From: Cupriavidus sp. WKF15
GTDB taxonomy: Bacteria > Pseudomonadota > Gammaproteobacteria > Burkholderiales > Burkholderiaceae
Reading direction: 5' to 3'
Length of the DNA stretch: 64,000 bases
NCBI RefSeq assembly: GCF_029278605.1
Contig: NZ_CP119572.1
Span: 1,178,001 to 1,242,000 of the forward strand
In this document: piece after piece, positions 18,342-27,656 of the stretch
Layout of the letters: each line of letters opens with the position of its first letter
Numbering within the stretch: position 1 is the first letter of the stretch
Notes under the pieces: generated by a model
The model's database searches: none
The model's input: only the letters and a program-made list of their open reading frames with translations
Told to the model about the DNA's origin: nothing
Program-made: the position numbers and the translations under genes

Positions 18342-19358
18342 ATGGGCTTTCTGCGGTGGATCCAGCGGCAGGGCAGCCAGCCGCGGCAGCGCGACGACAA
18401 GGAACTCGTCGCGCTGACCGCGCGCGTCACGGCCCTGAACCCGCGCCTGCGGCTCGTCCCGCACTACGAGAAGCGGCTGGCGCCCCGGCTCGCCACGGCG
18501 CTGGCGGCGATCCGCGCCACCGTGGCAGGCCTGCCCGCGCCGCGCGAGGCAAGCGAGGCGGCCTGGGACAGCGATCCGCATATCCACGCGTACTTCGGTA
18601 CGGGGGCCGACGTCGTCCACGCCTTCAGCCGTTCGCCCGACCTGCGCGAGTTCTTCGAGCGTACGCCGTCTGCCGAACACGCCTATGCCGTGCTCGGCAT
18701 GGCCATGAACGAACGCCGCACGCTTGGTGTGGCGCTGGAAGGCGATGTCATGCGCACGGACGTGCCGCAGACGCTGGTGTCCTTCAGCGACCACCAGGTG
18801 AGGATCTGCGCCGAATCCGACGCGGCGTTGCGTGCGGAAATCCTGCTGCGCATGCTGGACCAGCTCGCGATCGAGGCGATGGCGCAGTATGCGGCGGGCA
18901 AGGGCCGGCGCGACGTGCTGGAGCGCGAGCAGGCCCTGCTCAAGGCGCAGCTCAAGCTCTATGAGCGGCAGGGCATGGGCCTGCGCTCGATGGTCGGCGG
19001 GGAGACGGCCGATGCAACATCGGTCCAGGCCGTCAGGGACGAGATCGCGCAGAACGACAACGCGCTGGCCGCGCTGGGCCACGGCGGCGACGTCCTCGCG
19101 CGTCAGCTCGAGTGCCTGGGCGAAATCCTGGGCGATGCCGCCAGCCGCATGCATGTCGAAAGGCGCCAGATCCGCCTGAGCCAGGTGAACGTGATGTTGT
19201 CCCCGGGCAGCACCGTGCCCGGTGTCGACCTGGAACTGCTTTGCGCCCACGTGCCCGGCGATCCGCCGCTCGTGCGGTGGTTTTCGATCGTGCGGTATGC
19301 GCGGGCCGACATGCTGTCGCAGGCCACGCTGCTGGACGAGGCAGCACGCATGTTGTAG
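18342..19358 (+). CDS. hypothetical protein (338 aa), cytoplasmic
   Basis: The protein has no signal peptide or membrane segment. It is helical and charged: residues about 180-280 (LEREQALLKAQLKLYERQG and following) look like a coiled coil. I do not recognise a family. It lies 28 bp after the RRM gene on the same strand and may share its transcript. Confidence 0.65.
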   Translation: MGFLRWIQRQGSQPRQRDDKELVALTARVTALNPRLRLVPHYEKRLAPRLATALAAIRATVAGLPAPREASEAAWDSDPHIHAYFGTGADVVHAFSRSPDLREFFERTPSAEHAYAVLGMAMNERRTLGVALEGDVMRTDVPQTLVSFSDHQVRICAESDAALRAEILLRMLDQLAIEAMAQYAAGKGRRDVLEREQALLKAQLKLYERQGMGLRSMVGGETADATSVQAVRDEIAQNDNALAALGHGGDVLARQLECLGEILGDAASRMHVERRQIRLSQVNVMLSPGSTVPGVDLELLCAHVPGDPPLVRWFSIVRYARADMLSQATLLDEAARML

Positions 19359-19411
19359 CCCGCGGGCGGAATTCGCCGTCCGACTTTCAACACTGGCGCA
19401 AGGAGCCAAGC

Positions 19412-19999
19412 ATGAACCCCAGCAAGGTACTGGTAGCAGCCGCCCTGGCCGCGGCATCCCACCTGGCCATGGCCCAGCCGGAGACCCGCGTGGAAGCGGC
19501 CTCCGGCGTGGGAGCTGCCATGGTGACCGGCACGGTCAAGTCCACGGCGACGATCACGGCGATCGATGCCGCCACGCGGACCGTCTCGCTGAAGAACAAG
19601 CAGGGCAAGGTCACCGACATCCATGTCGGCGACGAGGTGCGCAACTTCGACCAGCTCCGGGTCGGTGACGTGGTCACGGCGGAATACAAGGAAGCGCTGT
19701 CGGTCGCCCTGACGAAGCAGTCCGGCATGCGTTCCAGTACCGAGCGCGCGATCGAAGACCGCGCCGCGCCTGGTGCCAAGCCGGGCGGCGTGGTCGGGCG
19801 CGAAGTGACCGTGACCGCCGATGTGGTTGCCGTGAACGCCAAGACCGGCAAGGTGACACTGAAGGGCCCGAAGGGCCGGACGGTGGACCTCCATGTCGAT
19901 GATCCGGAGCAACTGAAGGGCATTCGCAAGGGGGACCAGGTTCAGGCGGTATATACGGAGGCATTGGCGGTCTCTGTGACGCCCAAGGGCGCTCACTGA
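19412..19999 (+). CDS. exported hypothetical protein with duplicated beta-rich repeat
   Basis: The 195-aa product has a signal peptide (VLVAAALAAASHLAMA, cut before QPE) and an AAGGAG site. The mature protein contains two copies of one motif: ITAIDAATRTVSLKNKQGK with DIHVGDEVRNFDQLRVGD, and VVAVNAKTGKVTLKGPKGR with DLHVDDPEQLKGIRKGD. Each ends in VxAxYxEALxV. This looks like a duplicated OB/SH3-like beta unit in the periplasm. Function unknown. Confidence 0.75.
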   Translation: MNPSKVLVAAALAAASHLAMAQPETRVEAASGVGAAMVTGTVKSTATITAIDAATRTVSLKNKQGKVTDIHVGDEVRNFDQLRVGDVVTAEYKEALSVALTKQSGMRSSTERAIEDRAAPGAKPGGVVGREVTVTADVVAVNAKTGKVTLKGPKGRTVDLHVDDPEQLKGIRKGDQVQAVYTEALAVSVTPKGAH

Positions 20000-20149
20000 G
20001 CGCGCTCGACGGGAGCGCGCCAGGCGCGACGTGGGATCCGCGCCTCGGCGCGCGCTGGTAGTGCTCGCGGCGCACTAAAGATTGAGGAAGAGTTGGGGTT
20101 TGTCGAACAAAACGCCAATCCGGAACCCCCGCCGCCGGAGCGAGCAATC

Positions 20150-21175
20150 TTAAAGATTGCCCTCCGCAGCCTGCGGCGCGCGCGCCTCGCGCCTGCGCCG
20201 CCACACCACCGGCGCCTCGCCGAACTGCGACGAGAACCACCGCGTGAAGGAACTCGCCGAGCCATACCCAAGCAGTTCGGCCACGCGCAGCAGCGAGTAC
20301 TGCGGATTCTCCACATAGCGCTGCGCGAGTTCGCGGCGCACCTCGTTCAGGATGTCCGTGAAGGTTTCGCCGGCCTCGTCGAGCTGGCGCTGCATGGTGC
20401 GCAGGCTCATGCCAAGCCCCTGCGCCACACCTTCGCATGTCGCGCGGCCCATCGGCAGCATCAGGTACACGGCACTGCGCACGTCGCGCCCGATCGACGG
20501 CGCGTTCACGCGCGGCAGCGTGTCGACGAAGCGCTGCGCATAGCGCGCCATGCCCGGGTCGGCGGTCGGGATGGGCGCATCGAGGTCGGCCGCCAGGCAG
20601 GTGATCCCGTTGAACTCGCAGTCGAACTCCAGCGGGCAGCCGAACAGGCGCCGGTGGACCTGCAGGTCGGCCGGGGCGGCATGCGTGAAACTGACATTGA
20701 GCGGATGCCAGTGCGGCCCGAGGAGCGCCCGGCACAGGCGGAACGTTACGCCGACCGCCAGCTCGCTGGCCTGCCGCGACGGTGTATCGAGAACCACCTC
20801 CTGCCGGATGATGACCACCTTTCCCGCTTCCTCGAGCAGGATTGCAAGCGACTCGTTGACCAGGTGCCGGTAGCGGATGATCGTGGCCAGCGCATCGCGC
20901 AGCGTGGGCTGCTGGCTGATCAGCAGGCTCATCACGCCGAAGTCGGACAGCTGGCGCGATTCGGCCATGCGCAGGCCGAAGGTCTCGCAGTGCGCCGCCT
21001 GCGCCGCCTGTTCCAGTAGCCTGGCGCAGGCATTGACCGAGACCCGCTGGTCCGGGTCGCCCAGCAGGGCGCGGCTCAGCCGGGCTTCGCGCAGCAGCGG
21101 TTGCGGGTTGAGGCCGAGTCCCTGGGCAACCTCAAAGAAATTGGTCACTGCGCCCGCGCGTACCAGCGTGTCCAA
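20150..21175 (-). CDS. AraC-family regulator with arabinose-binding-like N-domain
   Basis: The C-terminus holds two HTHs (CEGVAQGLGMSLRTMQRQL, then LLRVAELLGYGSASSFTRWF with the AraC signature). The N-terminal 200 residues match the OruR/ArgR-type AraC ligand domain (LRMAESRQLSDFGVM, PTLRDALATIIRYRHL). The frame is open to 21325, but family length (about 340) and a GGGAG site at 21179-21183 favour the TTG at 21175. It is divergent from the quinone oxidoreductase operon, with a direct repeat between them, so it probably controls that operon and itself. Confidence 0.85.
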   Translation of the reverse strand: MDTLVRAGAVTNFFEVAQGLGLNPQPLLREARLSRALLGDPDQRVSVNACARLLEQAAQAAHCETFGLRMAESRQLSDFGVMSLLISQQPTLRDALATIIRYRHLVNESLAILLEEAGKVVIIRQEVVLDTPSRQASELAVGVTFRLCRALLGPHWHPLNVSFTHAAPADLQVHRRLFGCPLEFDCEFNGITCLAADLDAPIPTADPGMARYAQRFVDTLPRVNAPSIGRDVRSAVYLMLPMGRATCEGVAQGLGMSLRTMQRQLDEAGETFTDILNEVRRELAQRYVENPQYSLLRVAELLGYGSASSFTRWFSSQFGEAPVVWRRRREARAPQAAEGNL

Positions 21176-21280
21176 GGCTGTCTCCCAATCTTGTTCTGTG
21201 TGCGGCACGCGCCGATGCCGCGGCGCGCACTGTCTTGTGTTTTGTCTTCGCAGCAGGATGATAGGCGTGCGTGGCATGAA

Positions 21281-21315
21281 ATGCAAAGTCGGTGGGGACC
21301 AATGCAAAGCGGTGC
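21281..21315. promoter_or_regulatory. direct repeat, likely operator of the adjacent AraC protein
   Basis: ATGCAAAGTCGGTG at 21281 and ATGCAAAGCGGTG at 21302 are in the same orientation with starts 21 bp apart, that is, two helical turns. They sit between the AraC start (21175) and the operon start (21389). AraC proteins bind such spaced direct repeats through two HTHs. Confidence 0.5.
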
Positions 21316-21388
21316 GCGCCGGCACATCCTACATTTCAGGGCATGAGCGGCGCCCCCTTGCGCCGACGCAGATCCAGGAGACGAGCAA

Positions 21389-22369
21389 ATGGCAAAAGTC
21401 GTGCGCATGTACGAGACCGGTGGACCGGAAGTGCTTCGCGTTGAAGAGATGGACGTTGGCGAGCCCGGTCCGGGGCAGGTACGCATCCGCCACGTGGCGG
21501 TGGGCCTGAACTACGCCGACACGTACTTCCGCAATGGCACCTACCCGGTGCCGCTGCCGGCCGGCATGGGCGTGGAAGCCGCCGGTGTGGTACTGGCGGT
21601 CGGTCCCGGCGTCGCCAACGTTGCCGTGGGCGACCGCGTGACCTATACCGGCTTCATCAACACGCTGGGCGCCTACAGCACCGAGCGCCTCGTGCCGGCC
21701 GCGCCGCTGATCAAGCTGCCCGAGACCATCGGCTTCGAGACCGCTGCGGCCATGACCATGCGCGGGCTGACCTCGGCGTACCTGATGCGCCGCATCTATA
21801 ACTTCAAGGAAGGCGACACCATCCTGCTGCACGCGGCGGCGGGTGGTGTCGGCCTGATCGTGTCGCAATGGGCGAAGCTGCTGGGCCTGACGGTGATCGG
21901 CACGGTATCGAGCGAGGCCAAGGCCGAAGTGGCGCGCGCGCACGGCTGCGACCACATCGTCAACTACAGCCACGAAGACGTGGCCAAGCGCGTGCGCGAA
22001 CTGACTGACGGCGTCGGCGTGTCGGTGGTCTTCGACAGCGTCGGCAAGAACACTTTCATGGCTTCGCTGGATTCGCTCAAGCGCCGCGGCCTGATGGTGT
22101 GCGTCGGCACCGCGTCGGGCCCGATCCCGCCGTTCGATCCGGTGCTGCTGGCGATGAAGGGTTCGTTGTTCGTGACGCGTCCGGCCCTGGCCGACTACAT
22201 CGCCGATCCTGCCGAGAAGGCGGAACTGGCCGGCGAAATCTTCGGCCATGTCGGCGCGGGCCGGATCAAGATCGAGATCAACCAGCGCTATGCACTGGAA
22301 GACGCGGTGCAGGCCCATCGGGACCTGGAGTCGCGCAAGACCACCGGTTCGTCGATTTTCGTCATCTGA
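21389..22369 (+). CDS. NADPH:quinone oxidoreductase (zeta-crystallin type)
   Basis: The 326-aa MDR-family enzyme has GLNYADTYFRNGTYP near the N-terminus, PAGMGVEAAGVV, the NADPH motif LLHAAAGGVGLIVSQWAKLL (about 148-167) and FDSVGKNTF. It lacks structural zinc cysteines, as expected for quinone reductases. It reduces quinones or enones using NADPH. First gene of a three-gene operon with a dioxygenase and an acyl-CoA synthetase. Confidence 0.9.
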   Translation: MAKVVRMYETGGPEVLRVEEMDVGEPGPGQVRIRHVAVGLNYADTYFRNGTYPVPLPAGMGVEAAGVVLAVGPGVANVAVGDRVTYTGFINTLGAYSTERLVPAAPLIKLPETIGFETAAAMTMRGLTSAYLMRRIYNFKEGDTILLHAAAGGVGLIVSQWAKLLGLTVIGTVSSEAKAEVARAHGCDHIVNYSHEDVAKRVRELTDGVGVSVVFDSVGKNTFMASLDSLKRRGLMVCVGTASGPIPPFDPVLLAMKGSLFVTRPALADYIADPAEKAELAGEIFGHVGAGRIKIEINQRYALEDAVQAHRDLESRKTTGSSIFVI

Positions 22370-22381
22370 GGGAGTTGAGCC

Positions 22382-23230
22382 ATGCAAGTCAAGCAACTCA
22401 CCTGCTCGCTGGGCGCGGAACTGGTTGGCGTGAACCTCGGCGATGCCGTCCGCAATGATGGCCTGTTTGCGGAGATCCGGGCATTGCTGCTGAAGCACCG
22501 CGTGCTGTTCCTGCGTGACCAGAACATCAGCCGCGCCGAGCACGTCGCGTTCGCGCGCCGCTTCGGCGAACTGGAAGACCATCCGGTTGCCGGCAGCGAT
22601 CCGGAGCATCCGGGCCTGGTCCGCATCTACAAGACGCCGGACCAGCCCAACGACCGCTACGAAAACGCGTGGCATTCGGACACCACGTGGCGCGAGGCGC
22701 CGCAGTTCGGTGCGGTGCTGCGCTGCGTGGAGTGCCCGCCGGTCGGCGGCGACACCATGTGGGCGAACATGGCGCTGGCTTATGAACGCCTGCCGGAACA
22801 CATCAAGACGCAGATCGCCGACCTGCGCGCGCGCCACAGCATCGAGGCAAGTTTCGGTGCGGCCATGCCGATCGAAAAGCGCCTGGCGCTCAAGGCCCAG
22901 TATCCCGATGCCGAGCACCCGGTGGTGCGCACGCATCCGGAGACCGGTGAGAAGATCCTGTACGTGAACGCGTTCACGACCCATTTCACCAATTTCCATA
23001 CGCCGGACCGCGTGCGTTTCGGCCAGGATGCGAATCCGGGCGCGCCCGACCTGCTGCGCTACCTGATCAGCCAGGCCTATATCCCCGAATACCAGGTGCG
23101 CTGGCGCTGGGAACCCAACAGCGTCGCGATCTGGGACAACACCGCCACGCAGCATTACGCCGTGATGGATTACCCGCCTTGCCACCGCAAGATGGAACGC
23201 GCCGGCATCATCGGCACCAAGCCGTACTGA
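22382..23230 (+). CDS. TauD/TfdA-family Fe(II)/2-oxoglutarate dioxygenase
   Basis: The 282-aa protein has the iron-binding HxD at H98/D100 (WHSDTTW), the distal His at about 258 (NTATQHYAV) and a following Arg-rich segment (CHRKMERAG) that binds 2-oxoglutarate. The family hydroxylates small acids such as taurine or 2,4-D. It starts 12 bp after the quinone oxidoreductase gene. Given the acyl-CoA synthetase downstream, the substrate may be an aryloxy or fatty acid (inference). Confidence 0.9.
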   Translation: MQVKQLTCSLGAELVGVNLGDAVRNDGLFAEIRALLLKHRVLFLRDQNISRAEHVAFARRFGELEDHPVAGSDPEHPGLVRIYKTPDQPNDRYENAWHSDTTWREAPQFGAVLRCVECPPVGGDTMWANMALAYERLPEHIKTQIADLRARHSIEASFGAAMPIEKRLALKAQYPDAEHPVVRTHPETGEKILYVNAFTTHFTNFHTPDRVRFGQDANPGAPDLLRYLISQAYIPEYQVRWRWEPNSVAIWDNTATQHYAVMDYPPCHRKMERAGIIGTKPY

Positions 23231-23253
23231 AGCTCCGGCCGGAGGAAGACTAC

Positions 23254-24900
23254 ATGCAGAACAATTTGATCGTATCCACGCCGTCGGCGTACTCCTATCC
23301 GCTGCTGGTCAAGCAACTGCTGACTCACTCGCTCAGCCTCTACGGCGACCAGGAGATCAGCTACCGCGGCGAGATGCGCTACACCTACCGCGACTTCCGC
23401 CGCCGCGTGGGCCAGCTCGCTTCGACGCTGGCTGCGCTTGGCGCCAGGCATGGCTCCACCGTGGCCGTGATGGACTGGGACAGCCATCGCTACCTGGAGT
23501 GCTATTTCGGCGTGCCGATGATGGGCGCGACGCTGTTCACGGTGAACGTGCGCCTGTCGCCGCAGCAGATCCTGTACACGCTCAACGATGCCGCCGCGGA
23601 CATCGTGCTGGTCCATCCCGACTTCGTGCCGGTGCTGGACCAGATTCGCGGCGAGCTCACGTGCAATCCGCGCTTCGTGCTGCTGGCCGATGGCCAGGCC
23701 GCGCCGCAGACCGCGCTGCCGCTGTCGGGCGAATACGAGGCATTGCTGGCCGATGCATCGCCGGACTTCGAATTCCCCGAGTTCGACGAGAACACCAAGG
23801 CTGCCACGTTCTACACCACCGGCACCACCGGCGACCCCAAGGGCGTGTGCTACAGCCATCGCGACATCGTGCTGCATACGCTGACGACGTCCGCCAGCCT
23901 GTGCTCGCCGCGCGAAGGGCAGCGCATGCACCGCGAAGACGTGTACATGCCGATCACGCCGATGTTCCACGTACTGGCGTGGGGCATTCCGTACGTCGCG
24001 GTCATGCTCGGCCTGCGCACCGTGCTGCCTGGCCGCTACGCGCCGGACATGCTGCTCAAGCTGCGCGAGCAGGAGCAGGTCACGTTCTCGCACTGCGTGC
24101 CGACCATCCTGCAGATGCTGCTGCAGTCCTCGCAGGGCAGCGGGCAGGACCTGTCGGGCTGGAAGATCATCATCGGTGGCTCGGCGCTGCCGCCCGCGCT
24201 GTGCGAAGCGGCGCTGGCACGCGGCATCGACATCTTTGCAGGATATGGCATGTCGGAAACCGGGCCGATCGTCTCGCTGGCGCAGTTGCCGCCGCGCGTA
24301 ACGCCCAAGGACCGCGCCGACGAAGTGCGCATGCGCTGCTCCACGGGGCGCCCGGTGGTGATGGTCGACTTCCGCGTCGTCAGCGAAGACATGCAGGACT
24401 TGCCGCGCGACGGTGCGAGCCGCGGCGAGATCGTGCTGCGCGCGCCTTACCTGACGCAGTCGTACTTCAAGAAGCCGGCGGCTTCCGAGGATCTGTGGGC
24501 GGGCGGCTACCTGCATACGCAGGACGTCGCGGTCATGGGCCAGGACGGCTTCGTGCAGATCGTCGACCGCATCAAGGACGTCATCAAGACCGGTGGCGAA
24601 TGGGTGTCGTCGATCGAGGTCGAGAACCTCATCAGCGAAGTGCCCGGCGTGCAGGAATGCGCGGTGATCGGCGTGCCCGATGCCAAGTGGGGCGAGCGGC
24701 CGATGGCGTTTGTAGTGCGCAAGGCCGGCGCGGAGGTTGGAGCGGAATCCATTCGCGAGAAATTGCTTGGGCACGTGGATACGCAACGCATCAGCAAGTA
24801 CGCGGTGCCTGAAGTGGAACGGATCGCGTTCGTGGCGGAGATTCCGAAGACTAGTGTAGGGAAGATTAATAAGAAGCAGCTGCGGGAACAGGCAGTCTGA
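23254..24900 (+). CDS. Medium/long-chain acyl-CoA synthetase (AMP-forming)
   Basis: The 548-aa adenylate-forming enzyme has the P-loop-like YTTGTTGDPKGVCYSH, the A5 segment GYGMSETGPI, the hinge region DRIKDVIKTGGEWVSS and the C-terminal catalytic lysine region KTSVGKINKK. It activates a carboxylic acid to its CoA thioester. The ATG at 23254 follows GGAGGAAG; the longer frame overlaps the dioxygenase. Last gene of the operon, followed by a terminator. Confidence 0.9.
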   Translation: MQNNLIVSTPSAYSYPLLVKQLLTHSLSLYGDQEISYRGEMRYTYRDFRRRVGQLASTLAALGARHGSTVAVMDWDSHRYLECYFGVPMMGATLFTVNVRLSPQQILYTLNDAAADIVLVHPDFVPVLDQIRGELTCNPRFVLLADGQAAPQTALPLSGEYEALLADASPDFEFPEFDENTKAATFYTTGTTGDPKGVCYSHRDIVLHTLTTSASLCSPREGQRMHREDVYMPITPMFHVLAWGIPYVAVMLGLRTVLPGRYAPDMLLKLREQEQVTFSHCVPTILQMLLQSSQGSGQDLSGWKIIIGGSALPPALCEAALARGIDIFAGYGMSETGPIVSLAQLPPRVTPKDRADEVRMRCSTGRPVVMVDFRVVSEDMQDLPRDGASRGEIVLRAPYLTQSYFKKPAASEDLWAGGYLHTQDVAVMGQDGFVQIVDRIKDVIKTGGEWVSSIEVENLISEVPGVQECAVIGVPDAKWGERPMAFVVRKAGAEVGAESIREKLLGHVDTQRISKYAVPEVERIAFVAEIPKTSVGKINKKQLREQAV

Positions 24901-24922
24901 AGGTAGGGAAGGGAGAGTTTGG

Positions 24923-24959
24923 GCGCTGGTTCTTGAAGGGGGACCAGCGTCTTTTTTTT
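24923..24959 (+). terminator. intrinsic terminator after the acyl-CoA synthetase gene
   Basis: CGCTGGTTC (24924-24932) pairs with GGACCAGCG (24941-24949), with one G-T pair, and a run of eight T follows. Confidence 0.8.
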
Positions 24960-24961
24960 AT

Positions 24962-25054
24962 CGGATTGCGGGGAATGGGTGATGGTGGGGGTGTCGTTCT
25001 TGGCAGGCGCCGCTGTTTCGCCGGCGCAGCCGGCGAGTCACTTTTTGTCCGAGC
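24962..25054 (+). repeat. dispersed intergenic repeat, copy A (left part)
   Basis: This copy holds GGATTGCGGGGAATGGG, then CTTGGCAGGCGCCGCTG, CGCCGGCGCAGCCGGCG and ACTTTTTGTCCGAGC. The same blocks occur at 28549-28642 and 41704-41766, and in part at 48451-48530. Its right part (CGAGCGACAAAAAGT, from 28029) is now 3 kb away because two IS elements lie in the hairpin loop. Confidence 0.75.
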
Positions 25055-25128
25055 CCTCCATGTCAGGATAGTTGTCGCCTCGCCGCCTTTCGATGAAGGA
25101 CAATGGAGGGCGGAAGCGGTTTTGGGTA

Positions 25129-25629
25129 ATGAAGCGCTATTCGGACGAGTTCAAGGAGTTGGTGGTCGAGCAGATGATGCCGCCCTTGAACCGATCAGTG
25201 GCGGAGCTAGCCAAGGAAACGGGTGTCACGACAGTGAGCCTGCGCACTTGGCGCCACGAGGCTCGAGAACAAGGAAAAGTTGTGCCAGGCAACGGCAAGC
25301 AGAGTGACAAATGGTCCAGCGCGGACAAGTTCCGGGTGGTGCTCGAAACAGCGCCTCTGAGTGAAGCGGAGTTGTCCGAATACTGCCGCAGGAAGGGCAT
25401 TCAACCCGAGCAGATCCGGCAGTGGCGTGCTGCCTGCGAGCAGGCCAATGCGCCTGAGCGGGTCAGGTTGAGCCTGGCGCAGCGCCGCGAGGAACAAGCC
25501 GCCAAGAAGCAGATTCGGGACCTGGAGCGCGAACTCAAGCGCAAGGATGCGGCACTGGCTGAGACCGCGGCGCTGCTGGTTCTCAGAAAAAAAGCCGAGG
25601 CGATCTGGGGAAGGGACGAGGAGGACTGA
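25129..25629 (+). CDS. IS3-family transposase OrfA (element 1)
   Basis: The 166-aa protein starts MKRYSDEFKELVVEQM with an HTH (VAELAKETGVTTVSLRTWR) that binds the terminal repeats. A second HTH-like segment and a leucine/charged coiled coil (QIRDLERELKRKDAALAE) follow. Near its end, a run of seven A at 25587-25593 is a -1 slippage site leading into OrfB. Confidence 0.85.
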   Translation: MKRYSDEFKELVVEQMMPPLNRSVAELAKETGVTTVSLRTWRHEAREQGKVVPGNGKQSDKWSSADKFRVVLETAPLSEAELSEYCRRKGIQPEQIRQWRAACEQANAPERVRLSLAQRREEQAAKKQIRDLERELKRKDAALAETAALLVLRKKAEAIWGRDEED

Positions 25630-26678
25630 TCAACGTCTCGGATCGCCGCGAAGCCATTGCGTTGATCGATGAAGCGGTGGGCGGCGGTGCGCGCCAGTCC
25701 AACGCCTGCAAGGAACTGGGCTTGAACGAGCGCACCTTGCAGCGCTGGCGCCATACGCCGGAGGATGGCCGCCCGGGCGCGCAGCGCCCGGTGCCGGCCA
25801 ACAAGCTCAGCGAGGGCGAGCGGCAGGCCGTGCTGGCCGCCGCTAACAGTCCCGGCTACGAGAGTCTGACGCCGCACCAGATCGTGCCAAAGCTGGCCGA
25901 CGAGGGGCGCTACCTGGCCTCGGAATCGACGTTTTACCGCGTGCTTAAGGCCGAAGGCCAAGCGCACCGGCGCGGGCGCACCCACAACGCCAAGTCCCGT
26001 GCGCCGACCACGCACCGTGCCGATGACCGCAACCAGGTGTGGTGCTGGGATATCACGTGGATGCCCACCACGGTGAAGGGCCGCTTCTTCTACTGGTACA
26101 TGATGCAGGACATCTACAGCCGCAAGCTGGTGGTCAATGAAGTGCATGAAAGCGAGTCGGAGGAACATGCCAAGCGGCTGCTCGAACTGGGCTGTCTGCG
26201 CGAGCAAACGGCTGGCCGGCCGCTGGTGCTGCACTCGGACAATGGCAGCGTCATGAAGGGGCTGAGTATGCGCGCTGCGATGCACGAATTGGGCGTGGTG
26301 CCCTCATACAGTCGTCCGCGCGTGAGCAACGACAACGCTTACGCCGAAGCGTTGTTCCGCACGGCCAAGTACTGTCCGCTATGGCCTGAGCGGCCGTTCG
26401 ACACGTTGGAGCAGGCGCGCGACTGGGTATATCGGTTCGTGCGTTGGTACAACGAGGAACACCGCCACAGCGGGCTGAAATACGTCACGCCGAACCAGCG
26501 GCACAGTGGAGAAGCGAAGCCCCTGCTGGCACGACGCATGATGGTGTATCAGGCCGCCCGTGCCCGGCATCCGCAGCGCTGGTCGCGAGGGATCCGGAAT
26601 TGGGAGTTGGATCCCGTGGTCTATCTAAACCCGGAACGGGCCGAGCAGGAACCTACGGAGTACAAAAAGGCAGCATAG
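25587..26678 (+). CDS. IS3-family transposase OrfB (element 1), made by -1 frameshift from OrfA
   Basis: The frame has no ATG; the first usable start is a TTG at 25662. It is open upstream to the A-run at 25587-25593, where a -1 shift from OrfA continues as SRGDLGKGRGGLINVSDRRE. The rve integrase core is intact: D in WCWDITWMPT, D in LHSDNGSVMKG and E in NDNAYAEALFRTAK. The product should be an OrfAB fusion transposase. Ends at TAG 26676-26678, 26 bp inside the right repeat end. Confidence 0.85.
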   Translation, partial: KKSRGDLGKGRGGLINVSDRREAIALIDEAVGGGARQSNACKELGLNERTLQRWRHTPEDGRPGAQRPVPANKLSEGERQAVLAAANSPGYESLTPHQIVPKLADEGRYLASESTFYRVLKAEGQAHRRGRTHNAKSRAPTTHRADDRNQVWCWDITWMPTTVKGRFFYWYMMQDIYSRKLVVNEVHESESEEHAKRLLELGCLREQTAGRPLVLHSDNGSVMKGLSMRAAMHELGVVPSYSRPRVSNDNAYAEALFRTAKYCPLWPERPFDTLEQARDWVYRFVRWYNEEHRHSGLKYVTPNQRHSGEAKPLLARRMMVYQAARARHPQRWSRGIRNWELDPVVYLNPERAEQEPTEYKKAA

Positions 26679-26750
26679 CGGCGGACGCGACAACTACCTT
26701 GACACACACTGGGGTTGCCCCGTTTCATCGGACAGATTCGCATTGGAATT

Positions 26751-27656
26751 TTATGTCGATGGGTTTTCTCCTTGTGATGGGGCAGTGTATGCCCGGTGTA
26801 GCGCCGGATTCATGCCATTGACGGGAAGCTTTTCAAACTCCTGCGGAGACCGATATCCCAGTGCGCTGTGCAGGCGATGCGAGTTGTACCAACCCTCGAT
26901 CCAGGTGAACAATGCCTGACGGGCGTCGTCGTGCGTGGCGAAGCGCGAACGCATCAGCAGCTCGCATTCGAGCGTTGCGAAGAAGGACTCGCACATGGCG
27001 TTGTCGTAGGCATCGCCCACCGAGCCCATCGAAGGCTGAACGCCGGCCTCGCGGCAACGTCGCCCGAAGGCAACAGACGTGTATTGGCAGCCCTGGTCCG
27101 AATGGTGAATCACTGCGCTGGGATGTCGCTGCGCCAGCGCCATGTCCAGCGCTTGCAGCATCAGTGCGGTGCGCAGATGACTACCCATGGCCCAACCTAC
27201 GATGCGCCGGCTGTACACGTCCAACACGACAGCCAGATAGTAAAAGCCGGCAACGGTCGGAATGTATGTCGCATCGGCGACCCACAGCTGATTTGGCGCA
27301 TCGGCAGAGAAGTGTCGCTGCACCAGATCGGGCGCGGGTCTGCCCGCTGGCGCACGGTGGGTGGTGCAAATGAAGCGCGGCCGGCAAGCCCCGCGCAGGC
27401 CGGCCTCACGCATCAGACGCGCCACGCGCTTGCGCCCGACGTGGATACCTTGGCGCAGCAGCATGGCATGCACACGTGGCATCCCATAGGTACCGCGCGA
27501 GCGGGCGTGAATCTCACGGATTTGCGCGAGCAACAGCTTGTCACTCACGGCATGAGCGCTCGGACGTCGTTCCATCCATGCATGGAAGCCGCTGCGCGAG
27601 ACCTTAAGCAGCCGCGCCATGGTGGACAGCGGAAAGCGGTCCTGATTTGCCTTCAT
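26751..27656 (-). CDS. IS3-family transposase OrfB (element 2)
   Basis: The 301-aa protein has the HTH_21 segment (SAHAVSDKLLLAQIREIH) and an rve core with D in LWVADATYIPT, D in VIHHSDQGCQYTS and E in DNAMCESFFATLE, all intact. Its ATG overlaps the orfA stop (ATGA). An AAAAG run in orfA near 27705-27710 could also allow -1 fusion. Confidence 0.88.
   Translation of the reverse strand: MKANQDRFPLSTMARLLKVSRSGFHAWMERRPSAHAVSDKLLLAQIREIHARSRGTYGMPRVHAMLLRQGIHVGRKRVARLMREAGLRGACRPRFICTTHRAPAGRPAPDLVQRHFSADAPNQLWVADATYIPTVAGFYYLAVVLDVYSRRIVGWAMGSHLRTALMLQALDMALAQRHPSAVIHHSDQGCQYTSVAFGRRCREAGVQPSMGSVGDAYDNAMCESFFATLECELLMRSRFATHDDARQALFTWIEGWYNSHRLHSALGYRSPQEFEKLPVNGMNPALHRAYTAPSQGENPST

Larger units (their letters stand above)
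25061..26704 (+). mobile_element. IS3-family insertion sequence, element 1
   Basis: The 1644-bp element is bounded by inverted repeats: 5' TGTCAGGATAGTTGTCGC and, on the other strand at 26704, TGTCAAGGTAGTTGTCGC. Ends are TG...CA as usual for IS3. It carries orfA and orfB linked by a -1 frameshift signal. No matching 3-bp target duplication is visible directly at its ends (CCA left, CAC right). Confidence 0.85.
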
